Assembly (NCBI RefSeq): GCF_022376445.1
Contig: NW_025955506.1
Span: forward strand, 1-23,250
Direction of reading: 5' to 3'
DNA length: 23,250 nucleotides
From: Fomitopsis serialis
Lineage: Eukaryota > Basidiomycota > Agaricomycetes > Polyporales > Fomitopsidaceae
Both the position numbers and the translations under genes were made by a program. Positions 1 to 9,736 of this stretch are shown here, one piece after another (positions within the stretch are counted from its first letter, which is position 1; each line of letters begins with the position of its first letter). The notes beneath the pieces are model-generated. The model was given only the letters and a program-made list of their open reading frames with translations, was not told the DNA's origin and made no database searches.

Positions 1-300
1 GTGAGAGGTTTGTAAAGCCGCTTCGCCACAAAAGAAAATGAAAGAACGCACCCTTGGGCAAACCCTGCAAGGTAGTCAAGGTCTTACGACCGTTCCGCTG
101 CTGAATGCGGATATGGATGTAATTCTGCTGCGATCCAACGTCCTGGGTGCTTCCGAGCGGGTCGCCCTCGTCTGCGAAGGGGTCTATGGGCCAGTCAGCA
201 AAGGCACCGAGTGAAGGAGGCACAGCACAGGATCGATAAGCGCGTGCTGAGAGGCGGTGAGGATGGACGTACCGAAGGTGTTAAGATTCTGCACGCTCAT
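1..300 (-). CDS. SUI1: Translation initiation factor eIF1 (SUI1), partial: exons 1 and 2, rest beyond the left edge
   Basis: eIF1 binds the 40S subunit and enforces accurate AUG selection during scanning. Exon 1 (300-273) encodes MSVQNLNTF plus one base. A GTACGT donor opens an intron (272-184), and exon 2 (183-52) resumes in phase with DPFADEGDPLGS. The family signature follows, YIHIRIQQRNGRKTL then TTLQGLPK, which matches the strongly conserved first half of eIF1. After the lysine codon plus one G, a GTGCGT donor at 51 opens a second intron with no clear acceptor before base 1, so about half the protein lies outside the window. The short first exon and reverse orientation make this gene easy to miss in open-frame scans. 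It diverges from the gene starting at 566 across about 265 bp. Family identity is seen directly from motifs; the missing C-terminus is inferred from the usual length of about 110 residues. Confidence 0.93.
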
Positions 301-565
301 GCGACGGTCGTGAAGAGACAGAAACTGTGGTGGAAGATGGACTGAGTGGGGTGGCTGCTGTGGTGGTGGTACAGAGGATCGAGTGGGGAGTGCGACGGTC
401 TGAGCTGAGAGGACTCGAGCGGCCCGCCATCTTATAGCCACAGTTATGTAATCCGCGCCTCCCAAATCTTCGCAGCGCCGGCCCATCCCAGTCCATCTCT
501 TCTCGTTCCCCGCCTCTCACAAGGCCCGCCCCAGCCATACCACGCACCACATCCTTACAAACGCC
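301..565. promoter_or_regulatory. Shared promoter region between eIF1 (minus) and the Fyv7-like gene (plus)
   Basis: The two start codons face away from each other and are 265 bp apart, so this stretch must hold both 5' leaders and both promoters. It contains short GTG/GGT-rich runs around 342-373 (CCAC-rich on the minus strand). I see no clear TATA box or other recognisable site. Sharing of elements is inferred from the spacing alone. Confidence 0.5.
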
Positions 566-1290
566 ATGAAGACGCGGACGGCTCAAAAAAGGAAGCCGCC
601 GACGTTCCGCCACCTCCCAGAAAATCGCGTGCGAACCACCTTGCACTGCACTGAATGCCAACTAAATTCTCGCTACTTCTAGCCAAGAAGCTCAAGCACT
701 CGGGGTCGGACGCAAAAGATCAAGAGCCAGTGGAAGGCACAGAAGCGAAAGGAGGGCATTGTAACCAAAAGCAGTCAGATCGAGGCATTAGTGGCGGATC
801 ATCACGAAGACGATGCGTCCTCGTCTAGCGGCGCGGAAACGGGGAAGAAATGTCGCGCAAAGACCGTAGCGCGTCCCCCTCGACAGACATCGGAGATTCT
901 GGCCAGGAATCTAACGATGAAGACGGCGGAAGTGTCGATGGCAGTGCAGACGAACAGCACTCGGACAAGCCTGGACCATCGCGGTCGAGGAGGCAGCAGC
1001 ACGCACATCCACAAACCACTGCAGCGGATCCTCCTTCACGAAACCTCCAGAAACAGACTTATTCCAAGACATCGCCACATCCACACAAATCCGGTCCTCT
1101 ACCCCGCCGTTGGGCATCCGACGCGCCACGAGGTGGCCACTCAACAACTTCAGGTCGAGGCCGTGGACGTGGGGGCGCAAACTCCCCGAATCGAGGTCGT
1201 GGTCAAACTAGGGGCCGTGGGCGAGGTCAGCCCGACATGCGCTTACGCATGAATGCAATGCTCGAAAAGATCAAACGAGACATGACATGA
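566..1290 (+). CDS. Small basic nuclear protein resembling rRNA-processing factor Fyv7; frame uncertain in the middle
   Basis: Exon 1 (566-628) starts at ATG and encodes a basic peptide beginning MKTRTAQKRK. A GTGCGA donor and CTTCTAG acceptor bound a 54 bp intron (629-682) containing CTAAAT. Exon 2 from 683 carries KIKSQWKAQKRKEGI, a basic helix like that in Fyv7/TAP26 proteins of the small-subunit processome. The end of the gene (frame of 850) is Ser/acidic-rich, then GRGRGRG repeats, then GQPDMRLRMNAMLEKIK, which resembles the Fyv7 C-terminal motif (GQP..., LLxKIK). The two frames do not join directly. Either a second intron removes 761-828 (GTAACC to TCTAG, weak branch site) or one base is missing near 835-849; the in-frame acidic residues before 835 look coding. 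Residues 22-31 are also doubtful. If Fyv7-like, it would act in 18S rRNA maturation in the nucleolus. Family assignment is from recalled motifs and is moderate. Confidence 0.5.
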
Positions 1291-1407
1291 TCTCCTCTAA
1301 CACCTGGCTCGGTCCATACTTTCAATCGCAAGGTCGCGAGACGACGCAATTATCGTCTCAGTCGAAATGTAGCAATACACGCCTTGATCTACGCTCATAG
1401 CATGTCG

Positions 1408-2460
1408 TCATCCTTCTATCTTCTGCTTTTTCTCCTCCGGACCGGCGGCGCTTCCCTCCGCATTCGTCTCCGCCTTCGTGAACCGCTCCTCCAGGCTCCC
1501 AAAGATTGGCTTCGACGGAACATCCGTCGTCGAAGAAAGAGCTTGCGGATGTTCGCTCAAATGGCCCGGACTAGGATCGTCAAGCTCATCCACAAGCCCC
1601 AATGCTTGTGGCGCAGCACCCTCTGCTCCTACATGCGGCATCGTCGTCGCGGTTCCGCCAGACTGAATTGCCGGCAGGACCAGTGGACTCGGCGGTGGAC
1701 TGCGGGAGCTTGAGCGTCGAGCGTCTTCGTGCAGGAAGGGGATGGGGGAGAAGATGGGCGTCGTGGGTGCGGAAAGGGCGTTGATACTGATGTGGACAGT
1801 GCTGACGCTTGGCTTGCTGGTGATCTTGTCGGGGGATACGGGAAAGGCATCCCAAGTCGACGTGACGAGAAGCGTCCGTTCGACAGCGCGTAGATACTTG
1901 CCCAGATGCTTGTAGTGATCCGTAGGTCGCAAACACAGTTCACATAAACGTTGAATGGTAAATGGTGGGGTCCTTAGCGTGAGGTGAGACATGGCTTGTG
2001 GCGCGATCCCTGCGTCCTACTTACTGCTGGAACTCCTCAAACTGCGCGAGTATCACCTTTTTGAATTCGGCCGCCTCCTGCTCCGTAAGAGCGTTCTTCG
2101 GTGCCTCATTTGGATTCGCTGCATTGCGCTCGCGAGGCTGAAAAGGCGGGAACTTCGCGCCGCCTTGACATGGCTGCGCCGTCACGGTCGACTTGCTGTA
2201 TTCGCGCTTCACGTCCCCCGACAGGAAGAGCGCCATGTTCTGCGCGATCACGTCAACGAACGGTGCTACTACGGTCTCGTGGCCTCGCACCTTGTCGAGT
2301 TTGTACTTGATGATATCGCGCATGAGCGACCACTTGGATAGGCTTCAGGAAGGAGACATCAGTCACTTGCTCTGGCCCATCCGACTACTGTGACTTACTC
2401 GACAGTGTCCATGGTCGCGGTCTCTTCAAGGAGCTCGTCATACTCTGCGGACTCCATCAT
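1408..2460 (-). CDS. Serine/threonine protein phosphatase 4 regulatory subunit 2 (PP4R2 family)
   Basis: PP4R2 bridges the PP4 catalytic subunit and its R3 targeting subunit in DNA-damage and cell-cycle signalling. There are three exons: 2460-2399, 2342-2025 and 1972-1408. Introns of 56 and 52 bp both have GTAAGT donors and join in phase, giving 314 residues. Exon 2 carries a helical N-terminal region (MRDIIKYKLDKV). The last splice creates the hallmark PPFTIQRLCEL followed by HYKHLGKYLRAVERTLLV, matching the conserved FTIQRLCELL...RGVEKNVMVV block of this family. The C-terminal third is Ser/Pro-rich and probably disordered, ending in a lysine-rich KKQKIEG that could serve nuclear import. The start at 2460 (tandem ATGs) fits the usual N-terminus, but the frame stays open 46 codons upstream, so a longer form cannot be excluded. 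It converges with the gene ending at 1290, leaving 117 bp. Confidence 0.87.
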
Positions 2461-2846
2461 GAATTCAGCATCGGCGCGAGAGGAGAGCTGGCCGATGTAC
2501 CTGGCTTCCACTCGAAGGTATCTGCGGCAATCATTGTCGCCACAGTGTTCGTACTCATATCGTCTTAACGGGTTGAAGGGCCTTGCTCCTGAAATGATTC
2601 ACGTAGCGATCTAGTGAAGGCTGGCGATTCACGTTCGTGCTCAGACTGAGATCAGTACGCGCACGTACATACGCGTCTGAGGCAAGACGCGTTCTCGCCA
2701 ATTACCAAAGAACAGAACAAGCGCCGACGCCACACTTAAATATTTAGGGCACCGCCTTCTCGCCTGCACACTGCGCCAACATATGTCTACCCCCGACGTC
2801 TTACAGCAGAATTTATTGTCTAGCTATCAGCGCCGCTCCCCGCAGG
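2461..2846. promoter_or_regulatory. Divergent intergenic region between PP4R2 and F-box gene 1
   Basis: This stretch holds the 5' sides of two diverging genes. The clearest element is an AT-rich patch, CACTTAAATATTTAG, at 2732-2746, the only TATA-like sequence in a GC-rich background; it could serve either direction. The PP4R2-proximal 138 bp is an open frame on the minus strand (see findings). No repeats or RNA genes were recognised. Confidence 0.4.
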
Positions 2847-4602
2847 ATGAATGCCGACGGCATCGAGAGTAGTCTGGATGTATCAGGTCAAAGAGTGCGC
2901 ATGATCTCGCGTGTACGTCGCTTCAGCAATCTCTCTACTTAATGCCGTAGGACAGAACCTCACTGACCAGTACATGGATCTGGTGCTACCACAGGGGACC
3001 CCGGCATCGTATCATCATCCCGTACCAATTCATAGTTTGCCCAACGAGATTCTGACGGAGATTCTGTCGACCGCTGTCTCGGCCACGTCACCCGGACTAG
3101 GTGTTATTGATGTCTCTCAGGACATCATCACACTGAGCCACGTCTGTTCGTACTGGCACAGACTAGCGGACCAGGATGCAAGGCTGTGGTCGACGATACT
3201 CATTCGCGGCACGACACTCGACGACAAGTCACGTCTAGCAAAGTATCTGCGACAATCGTGCGCATACCCCATCCATATCATCATCACGCCCCTACACATC
3301 CTGGACGACGATTTCCGTGGCTGCATTGTGAGCCTTCAACCCCACATGCATCGCATCAAACGATTGTTCGTCAAAATGAACAACAGCTGGGTTATGGAGA
3401 ACGTCATCAGCCGCCTCACAAACCCTGCCCCTCAACTCGCAGAGCTCACTCTCGGCCTCGTCCAGCCTGAGTCCTGGGTCGATGCACTGGCAACGGCTTT
3501 CGACTCACGGGCGCCATACTGTCACATCGTAGCATCTACGCTGTTCGGCGGAAACACCCCTGCGTTGCGTTCTCTCTACCTGTCGTCTGTGTCGTTTCCC
3601 TCGTCCATTGTGGGGAATTTGCACCACCTGACGCTGGATGACATGTTCAACCGCTACGAAGCTGTTGATGAACTTCTGGACGTGCTCAAGAAATGTTCCG
3701 AGCTCGAATCTCTTACCATGCGATATGTTCCTGTCTTGCACCCACCGATGGAAATGGACCCAGAACCCCCCGTTGCCCGACGCGCAGACGAGGACGCTGT
3801 CTCTCTGCCCGCTCTGCGACGCCTCGTTCTCGCTGGTCAGTTTGTCTCATATGTTAGCCACTTCCTCGCGCGAGTCTCCATCCCTGGTCCCACAAAGTGC
3901 GCATTCCACATGATGGTTAACAATGCTCCTGTCGCGCACCTGGACCCTGGCATGTTCTTCGGAACTTGCGAGTCTACCAATATCTTCTCATCGCTGCGCA
4001 TCCTCGAGGCTTGCGTGGCCACCTCCGGTCGGCTCGTCGTCAAGGGTTACACGACCGACAACCTCCCAGTGATGGTGGACTCGCCTGCGACCGTAGACTC
4101 TGAGCCGGCCTTCACACTTGAGTTCCTCGATGTGAATCCTGTCGCCACACTGTCCTGCCTCGCTCCAGGACTCACGCGGCAGCCCGGCGAGCCCACAATG
4201 CACACACTTATCGTCCGTGGTACCCCGCTCAATATGTCAGGCATGCGCTGGCGGCACCTCCTCATCGGGAAGCACACGGGAAATCTGCGCACCTTACGCC
4301 TTGTCGAAATCGCCGCGCAGGACGCTGAGGATTTTGTCTCCACGCTGTCCTCCCCGGGCCCGTGTACGCCTCCTGAGCGCGAGTTGCCGCTCCTCCCGTA
4401 TCTGGCGACACTTGTGATTGTGCGGCCTGTGGGAGGTTTCACCGAACTGTTGCGAGACGCACTGGAGAAAGCGGTACGGTATTTGAGCGAGGATGGCAAG
4501 CTGGAGACGGTGGAGTTGGTGCAGGAGCCGGGCGTGACGATAGACTGGGGGTCTCTGCGTGCATACTGCACAGTGAAAGTGGATGGGGACGGTGCTTCGT
4601 GA
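2847..4602 (+). CDS. F-box-like protein 1 with leucine-rich C-terminal region
   Basis: F-box proteins link substrates to the SKP1-cullin ubiquitin ligase. The motif PIHSLPNEILTEIL lies near residue 47, followed by the usual second half (LSHVCSYWHRLADQDARLW). The remaining 450 residues have the irregular leucine-rich pattern of mushroom F-box proteins, for example LTLDDMF, LRRLVLAG and LRTLRLVEI. The uninterrupted frame runs from 2911 to the stop at 4602 but opens on a non-ATG codon. I therefore propose exon 1 from ATG 2847 to 2910 and a 40 bp intron 2911-2950 (GTGTACGT donor, CTTAAT branch, GTAG acceptor), which restores phase and gives 571 residues. The intron is unusually short, so the in-frame ATG at 2974, giving 542 residues, is the alternative. 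Substrate cannot be predicted. Confidence 0.8.
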
Positions 4603-4716
4603 AGGCGGTGGTCCGTGTTTATTATCTTGCTGGGGTTCTGGCATTCTGGACTATTTATTCATGATCACCATGACACGAGTAGAATGTAGACCACACGGAT
4701 GCTAGCGTCGTAGATC

Positions 4717-4732
4717 ACAGCTAGCTATTTAT
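4717..4732 (+). repeat. 16 bp direct repeat, copy 1
   Basis: ACAGCTAGCTATTTAT occurs here and again at 4794-4809, an exact copy 77 bp downstream. It contains the palindrome AGCTAGCT followed by TATTTAT. It lies in the presumed 3' untranslated region of F-box gene 1. Function is unknown. Confidence 0.85.
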
Positions 4733-4793
4733 TGTTGACTCCCATTGATTGTCTGCTGAAGGGTGTGTCCTATGTAGACTGTATGTATGTATG

Positions 4794-4809
4794 ACAGCTA
4801 GCTATTTAT
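4794..4809 (+). repeat. 16 bp direct repeat, copy 2
   Basis: This is the exact second copy of the element at 4717-4732, directly preceded by the TATG microsatellite. The partner spacing of 77 bp suggests a local duplication whose middle has since diverged, or two sites for the same binding factor. Confidence 0.85.
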
Positions 4810-5176
4810 CTTCCTACTTGAGATGCAGCACATCCGAGTCTCCGATTCTCAGTTGCCACTGGCAGGTCCCAATGTCTATCCGTCGTTGAACTCATGCCAG
4901 CTGAGTCCCAGGCCTGGCGAGGAGCAATTGCTGTGGATATCAGTCAATACGCATGCAAGAGCCTGCTTGCAGGTATGTACATGCCAATATCTATGTTCAA
5001 AGAGTTGACTATTGGATGATGCTGGAGGCTGAATGGTACCTCAGAGATCTACAGGCATGTCAGAAGTCGAGCACAGTGACCAGCAACTTAACAACAGTTG
5101 GATTTCAGGTAGTTGTCGGATCGTCGCAAAGGAGAAGTGGACGCGATTTGTTCACATTGCTCCAGGCAGGAACTGA

Positions 5177-5602
5177 TCACATCCCACACTCTGTTACATC
5201 GACTTCCACCGCCGTCGCCCAGAGTATACCGAGCTTCTGCGCATCCCCGCCCGTCAAACCGTTCATCGCCGCCTTTGCCAAGTTGAATCCGTCCTCCGCG
5301 TAATCAACAACCAGGACATTGACGCTGCTCTCGTTGTACGACAGCTCCCAGCAGGTCACGCAGCCAGTAGAGCCGTTAGCAGAGACCATGGCAGAGCCGC
5401 CTATGTATGGGAAGCCTGGCAGCGAGCCGAGGTTGGTTAAGCCGAGGTCGGTAAGGTTGGCAGAGCAAGCGAGGTCCGTTATGGGGGCAGAGAAGTTGTC
5501 ATAGGTGGTGTCGTAGGAGATGGTGACTGTCTCTTCGGCAGATGCGTTGCGGCTGGCCAGTGAAAAGAGAGACAAGGGCAGAGCGATCATCGACGGAAGC
5601 AT
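5177..5602 (-). CDS. Cerato-platanin family secreted protein
   Basis: Cerato-platanins are small secreted, cysteine-rich fungal proteins with an expansin-like double-psi barrel. They bind chitin oligomers and act in hyphal growth and as elicitors on plants. The single-exon frame from ATG 5602 encodes 141 residues. A hydrophobic signal peptide occupies roughly residues 1-22 (MLPSMIALPLSLFSL...ASA), and the mature start EETVTISYDTTYDN matches the family opening VSVSYDxxYD. The four family cysteines are present: one in LACSAN, two in GCVTCW, one in ECGM. Other hallmarks are SLPGFPYIGG, the VLVVDYAEDGFNLA block and NGLTGG. The length fits the family. A 426 bp single exon is slightly unusual for this intron-rich region. 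It faces TSC1 across about 630 bp. Confidence 0.95.
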   Translation of the reverse strand: MLPSMIALPLSLFSLASRNASAEETVTISYDTTYDNFSAPITDLACSANLTDLGLTNLGSLPGFPYIGGSAMVSANGSTGCVTCWELSYNESSVNVLVVDYAEDGFNLAKAAMNGLTGGDAQKLGILWATAVEVDVTECGM

Positions 5603-6236
5603 TGTCAAAGGTTGAAGGCTTTAGGATGCTCTACGACTGTCACGACGGAATGACGGGGGAGGGGCAGAGCAGTAGCGGTAGAATCGACTGGTAGTCACAG
5701 AATGTTGTGATTCGGACCAGCGGTGCTGACAATGGTGGAGCACTGGCAATGCCACTTACAGGCACCCTAGGTCAATCAGAATCATGCGTACATTCGACCG
5801 CTCTAGTGAGCAGCCGCAATGTGCTTACCATGCGACTGTCCAACTGCAGGGTGAACGGCTGACCAGTGATCGCGAATGAAGACTCGGCCCTGCGTAAAGA
5901 ATGGAAGTGCATAGAGAAAAACACGCACAAGTAACAGAATCACACCCCTCGTACATGGTCGCGCTATATGAAACTAGCACTGCTGGAAGCCATGCGTGCA
6001 TGCGTGCCCAGTTGCCCGTGTCTGACGAGCCAGAATCGACAATGCGCCGTAGGTTGTATAGTATTCGTCTTCTGGGTTCACGTTCACCTGTCAGGAATGT
6101 ACTTGCTCTTGCAACTGATGATCGTTCTAGGAGTCCGTCAAGAGCCGCGATAGCGTTCACAAGCAGGCGAAGCACGGATTTGGGAGAGGAAGAGATGCCG
6201 ACGGGCGCCAGCCCGAGGCTACAACTACAAGCGGCC
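5603..6236. promoter_or_regulatory. Divergent intergenic region between cerato-platanin and TSC1
   Basis: The stretch carries both upstream regions. An open frame on the plus strand (5901-6236) runs into TSC1 in phase, but its composition is unlike the gene body and shows no hamartin-like motif. I treat it as 5' leader. No core promoter element is clear on either strand. Confidence 0.4.
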
Positions 6237-9200
6237 ATGGACGTCTCCCAGCTCTGCCGTACCCTCCGCCTCGTCCTCGAGTCCGCACCAGACGCGCCCT
6301 CGCTCGACGACCTCTTCAAACAGGCTGACAGCTTTGCTGAGGGAGTGCGAGGCTCCCCTCACCGTGCGGCAATCGTCGCCGCGCTCGAAGACGAGCTCCA
6401 GGCGATCTACGACCCGGTCATCGACTATGCCTCCCTCACGCAGGCGGAACCTTTCCTCGGGGTGCTGTACCATCTCCGCCCGATCTTACCACCGTCTTCC
6501 TTAATCTCTACGTGGTTCGAGCCTACGCTGCGGCCAGCGCTCCGAGAGCCGAGGTTACCTACGCCTTCCGTAGAGTATGCGAAGGGGCTCATCATAGCTG
6601 CCCTCGACGTTGGGTCTTATGCCGACGAGGGGGAGGAGGAGCGCGAGAAGCAGCAGGAGAAGGTCAGCGGGTTCCGGCGGCGACTGATGGACCTCTACCT
6701 CCTGGACGCTTTGAACGAGAGCTCTGGAGATGACGTCCTGGAGTGGGCGACTCTGGACGTGGAGCAGCGAGAGAAGAAAAGCTGCTGGAAGACGAACCTG
6801 GAGGACGTTCTCATCCGAGTGGGTCTCGAACGGCCAGAGGTGAGCGCAAATCCTTGTATGTTTGCTTGGCATCGCATGAGGAAGGGCGCAAGCGATGCTA
6901 CGCCGGAATGATGCTGGACAGACCGTCTCAGTATTACTTGGAAGCATCACACTCATGAACCCTTGACAGGACTTCCTCACAGAGGTCTTCCACTGTTTCA
7001 CGTTGCCGTCATCGCGGTTGCAGCTCCTCATCCTCCTCAACGCATACACGTCCCAGCAGAAGTTCCCAGACGTCGCTGCCGTCTTGGCCTCCCATAGGCT
7101 CACCACTACAATCCTGTACTCCCTCCTCTTCGACAACTCCTCAACCGTAGCGATCGTCGCTTTAACCGTCCTCACGAAGCTCCTCCCCATCTTCGCAGTG
7201 AAGGCTGCAGAGCAGCTAAAGCGTTACGTTCCGCTCCTCGTGCTCGTGCTCGCGCGCATCGTCTGTTGGCGCGAACGAGAGGCCCCCACGCCCTCGGAGT
7301 TCTCTCCAGACGCAGAAGGCGCGAGCCAGTCTGGAAACGACAGCGATGTCGAGGGGGGCCTGCCTGACGGTGCATACACACCGCCGATCCATGAAGACAT
7401 TACATGGGAGCGGCTGGAACAGACTTTCCTCGGTGGGGCGTCGTCTGCGCCGTCGCCCTATCGGTATTTCACAGTGCTATATTATCTGTACCCGTGTAAC
7501 ACTATCCGGTTCTTGCGGTACCCCATCCAGTACGTTACCGAGTTTGCGAGCCAGAACCCATACGCTGTGGAATGGGACGTGGTACTAGACGAACCGCAAA
7601 TCAGAAGCAGGAGTGAGGTATGCACCTTCCTCGCTCTCTCTTCGTCTGTATATTGAACTATTGGTTACAAGCCTTTGATGCGTGGACACGTCCTGCACCC
7701 ACACCTCATCTGGCGGGGCCCTGCAGAAGAGCTGTCCAAGCCTGACTTCTGGGCTGACTACGACACCGCGGGGATCCTCGGCGAGTGCACGATGCTTGAC
7801 GTGCGTAACGCCGCGCTTGGCATGCAGCAGCGCGCCCCCGCCGTCATCTCGCCCGAACTGTCCGTCCTCCCCACATCCCCAGGCCCCACCCGCACTTTCG
7901 CCGACTCCCCCGCGTCCGCGTACGCGCTGCCCTCCCCGACAGTGCGCAACGAGGGCCTGTCCACGCCCGTGACAGCCAGTACGCCCGGCCGCCCACGCGT
8001 ATCCCTGCAGGACATGATTGCGACGTCTGTCGCGCTCAAGTCGGGGTTGGACGTCGAGATCGTGCACCCGTCGGCCTCGTGGTCTGCCGAGGTGTTTCCC
8101 CCCGTACGATCCCGCTCCCCATCGCGTGAGACGAGCGAGCAAGCGGAGAGGACGCCCGACCGCTCGAGCGACGCGAGTGGGCAGGAGGTGTCGTTGCACG
8201 TCCGGCAGGCGCTCGGTAGGTTGCAGAGGGACGTATTGCTGTTGAGGAACGAGCTCAACCTCGAGTTGTGGAGCTCGAGAGAGAACGTGAAACATATCGG
8301 GAGGTTGTATCAGGATAGGGTGCTCTCGAAGACGGCGGAGATGGAGCGACAGGGCCTGGTGAGTGCAACGACGCTTGGGATACCGGTGACGGGTTTTGAT
8401 TGGTGTCCGTCGGCGTTGCAGCACAACAAGCTGCGCGAGTATAAGACGGAGGTGATGCGTCTGCAGCGGGCGCTCAAGGAGCACAAGGAGCAGTCCAACG
8501 CGGTGAAGAACCAATTGCAGGACCACAGTAAGAAGGCGCAAGAAAGGCTGCGAGAGTTCAGGAACGAGAAGAAAGGCTGGATGGAGGAGGCGGCTGTCAT
8601 GCGCGCAGCGGACAAGGAGGCAAAGGTCAGTTCGGGGCTTGCGCATAGGAGCGCAGATGAGGTATCTGAACGTGGCATGTGCGCAGGAAACTTTCGCAGC
8701 GCAGGGGAAGCTACTCGAGGAAGCACTTCAGAGGGTCTTCCAGCTGGAGACAAAAATCAGGGAGAACGCCCCGAAGGTCGATAGGTTACATGACTACGAA
8801 AAGCAGATTGAACAGCTGGTTACACTTCAACGCCTATGGTACGTCTGTGCATTGGCCTTAGAGTGTGGTATCTCAACGCGTCACATAGGGAACTAGACGT
8901 CCAGAAGCTGAACGACCAAACGGAGTATCTGCAAATATTCAACAGTAAATACGGCAAAATGGAGCTTAGGCTTGACACGTACGAACAGACTCATGCGGAT
9001 CTGACACAAATCTTAGAGTACGCGACGATGAGCAGTGGCGTTGCATGAAGTATTGACGACTGTCATGTTCACAGGAAGCAGCGTCAACACGTCCGATCAC
9101 TCGAAAGCCAGCTGGGTGCTACGCGGAAGCAGCTAGAAGGCGCACGGAAAATGTCAAGCCTGGCAAGAATGTCTAAAGCAGGCGAAGAGGTCGAGCAACT

Positions 9201-9393
9201 ATCAGCAGCGAACCGGCGGTTACGAGAGGAGAAAGATGATCTACGTGATGAGCTCGAGGAGCACAAAGCAATGGTAGAGGCTTTGAAGGCGACGGTCAGT
9301 GGTAGGCAGGGGCTCATTGGCAGTGGCCGGACGTCGCGGTCAGGCTCTGGGACCCTGTGGCCCGCGGGAGATGCGGGTGTGGCGGCAACGTGA
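6237..9393 (+). CDS. tsc1: Hamartin (TSC1) homologue
   Basis: TSC1 stabilises TSC2, the Rheb GTPase-activating protein, and so restrains TORC1. There are seven exons: 6237-6839, 6970-7617, 7672-8358, 8422-8625, 8687-8838, 8889-9017 and 9075-9393. All junctions are in phase and give 913 residues. The N-terminal helical core includes FLTEVFHCFTLPSSRLQLL near residues 203-221 and a long hydrophobic stretch to ARIVCW, as in the hamartin HEAT-like domain. A Ser/Pro-rich linker follows. From about residue 600 to 880 there is a long coiled coil starting near LQRDVLLLRNELNLEL, then HIGRLYQDRVLSK, the region that binds TSC2 in relatives. The third intron is 63 bp and stop-free, so it could be mistaken for coding; removing it joins ERQGL to HNKLREY smoothly. 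The start at 6237 has a strong context (GCCATGG); ATG 6195 is an alternative. The gene ends 442 bp before the Hsp90 start on the same strand. Confidence 0.85.
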
Positions 9394-9401
9394 GGCGACG
9401 G

Positions 9402-9414
9402 TTCGAGAATGTTG
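9402..9414 (+). promoter_or_regulatory. Imperfect heat-shock element just after TSC1
   Basis: TTCgaGAAtgTTG gives two perfect and one imperfect inverted nGAAn unit in correct 5 bp spacing. It shares the 11-mer GTTCGAGAATG with the perfect element at 9707-9719. It lies 9 bp past the TSC1 stop and about 420 bp before the Hsp90 start, so it may be a distal Hsf1 site. Binding is inferred. Confidence 0.5.
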
Positions 9415-9706
9415 ATGTCCGGTGGCGGTACGTCCCGCGGCGTATGGGTGCAGTCTCTGGATCCCAGATGGTTGGAATGTAGTCACATGCGATAATACAC
9501 TGTACTCTATGTCTCGACATGAACTGCTCGGTGCGGAGTGTGTCCGCAAGTCAACCGCAAGCAACATCATGCTTTAATCATAGTTAAGAATCGGCTCGGG
9601 AGGCGCTGGATGTGTGGTAGCGCCGGTGTGGCGGATAAGGGGTGTGGAAGGGGATGGAAGGCGGGCGAACGCGCTTCCGGCGTGCGAGACTTGTCGAATG
9701 CGGATG

Positions 9707-9719
9707 GAAGGTTCGAGAA
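9707..9719 (+). promoter_or_regulatory. Perfect three-unit heat-shock element of the Hsp90 promoter
   Basis: GAAggTTCgaGAA matches the consensus nGAAnnTTCnnGAAn exactly and lies 117 bp before the Hsp90 start codon. Trimeric Hsf1 binds such arrays. A TATA-like TACAAATAG follows at 9737-9745, giving a normal order of element, core promoter and start. Confidence 0.85.
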
Positions 9720-9736
9720 TGAAAAGAGAGCAGCCG

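Larger units (their letters stand above)
4603..5176. other. Intergenic region, 3' sides of F-box gene 1 and cerato-platanin
   Basis: The two flanking genes converge here, so both 3' untranslated regions and polyadenylation sites should lie inside. The sequence is AT-richer than its surroundings (several TATTTAT runs at 4651-4810), has a short TATG repeat (4781-4793) and the 16 bp direct repeat listed separately. Small open frames at 4823-5008 and 4953-5303 resemble nothing known and are not called. Confidence 0.5.

Noticed and set aside
5901..6236. TSC1 N-terminal extension of 112 codons
   Set aside because: It is in frame, but it has no hamartin-like motif and has odd composition, while ATG 6237 has a strong start context.
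5825..6319. 164-codon minus-strand frame overlapping the TSC1 start
   Set aside because: It overlaps real TSC1 coding sequence on the other strand and resembles no protein family.
7585..8646. 353-codon open frame antisense to TSC1
   Set aside because: It lies opposite conserved TSC1 coding sequence and reads as Arg/His/Leu-rich; the sense strand explains every base.
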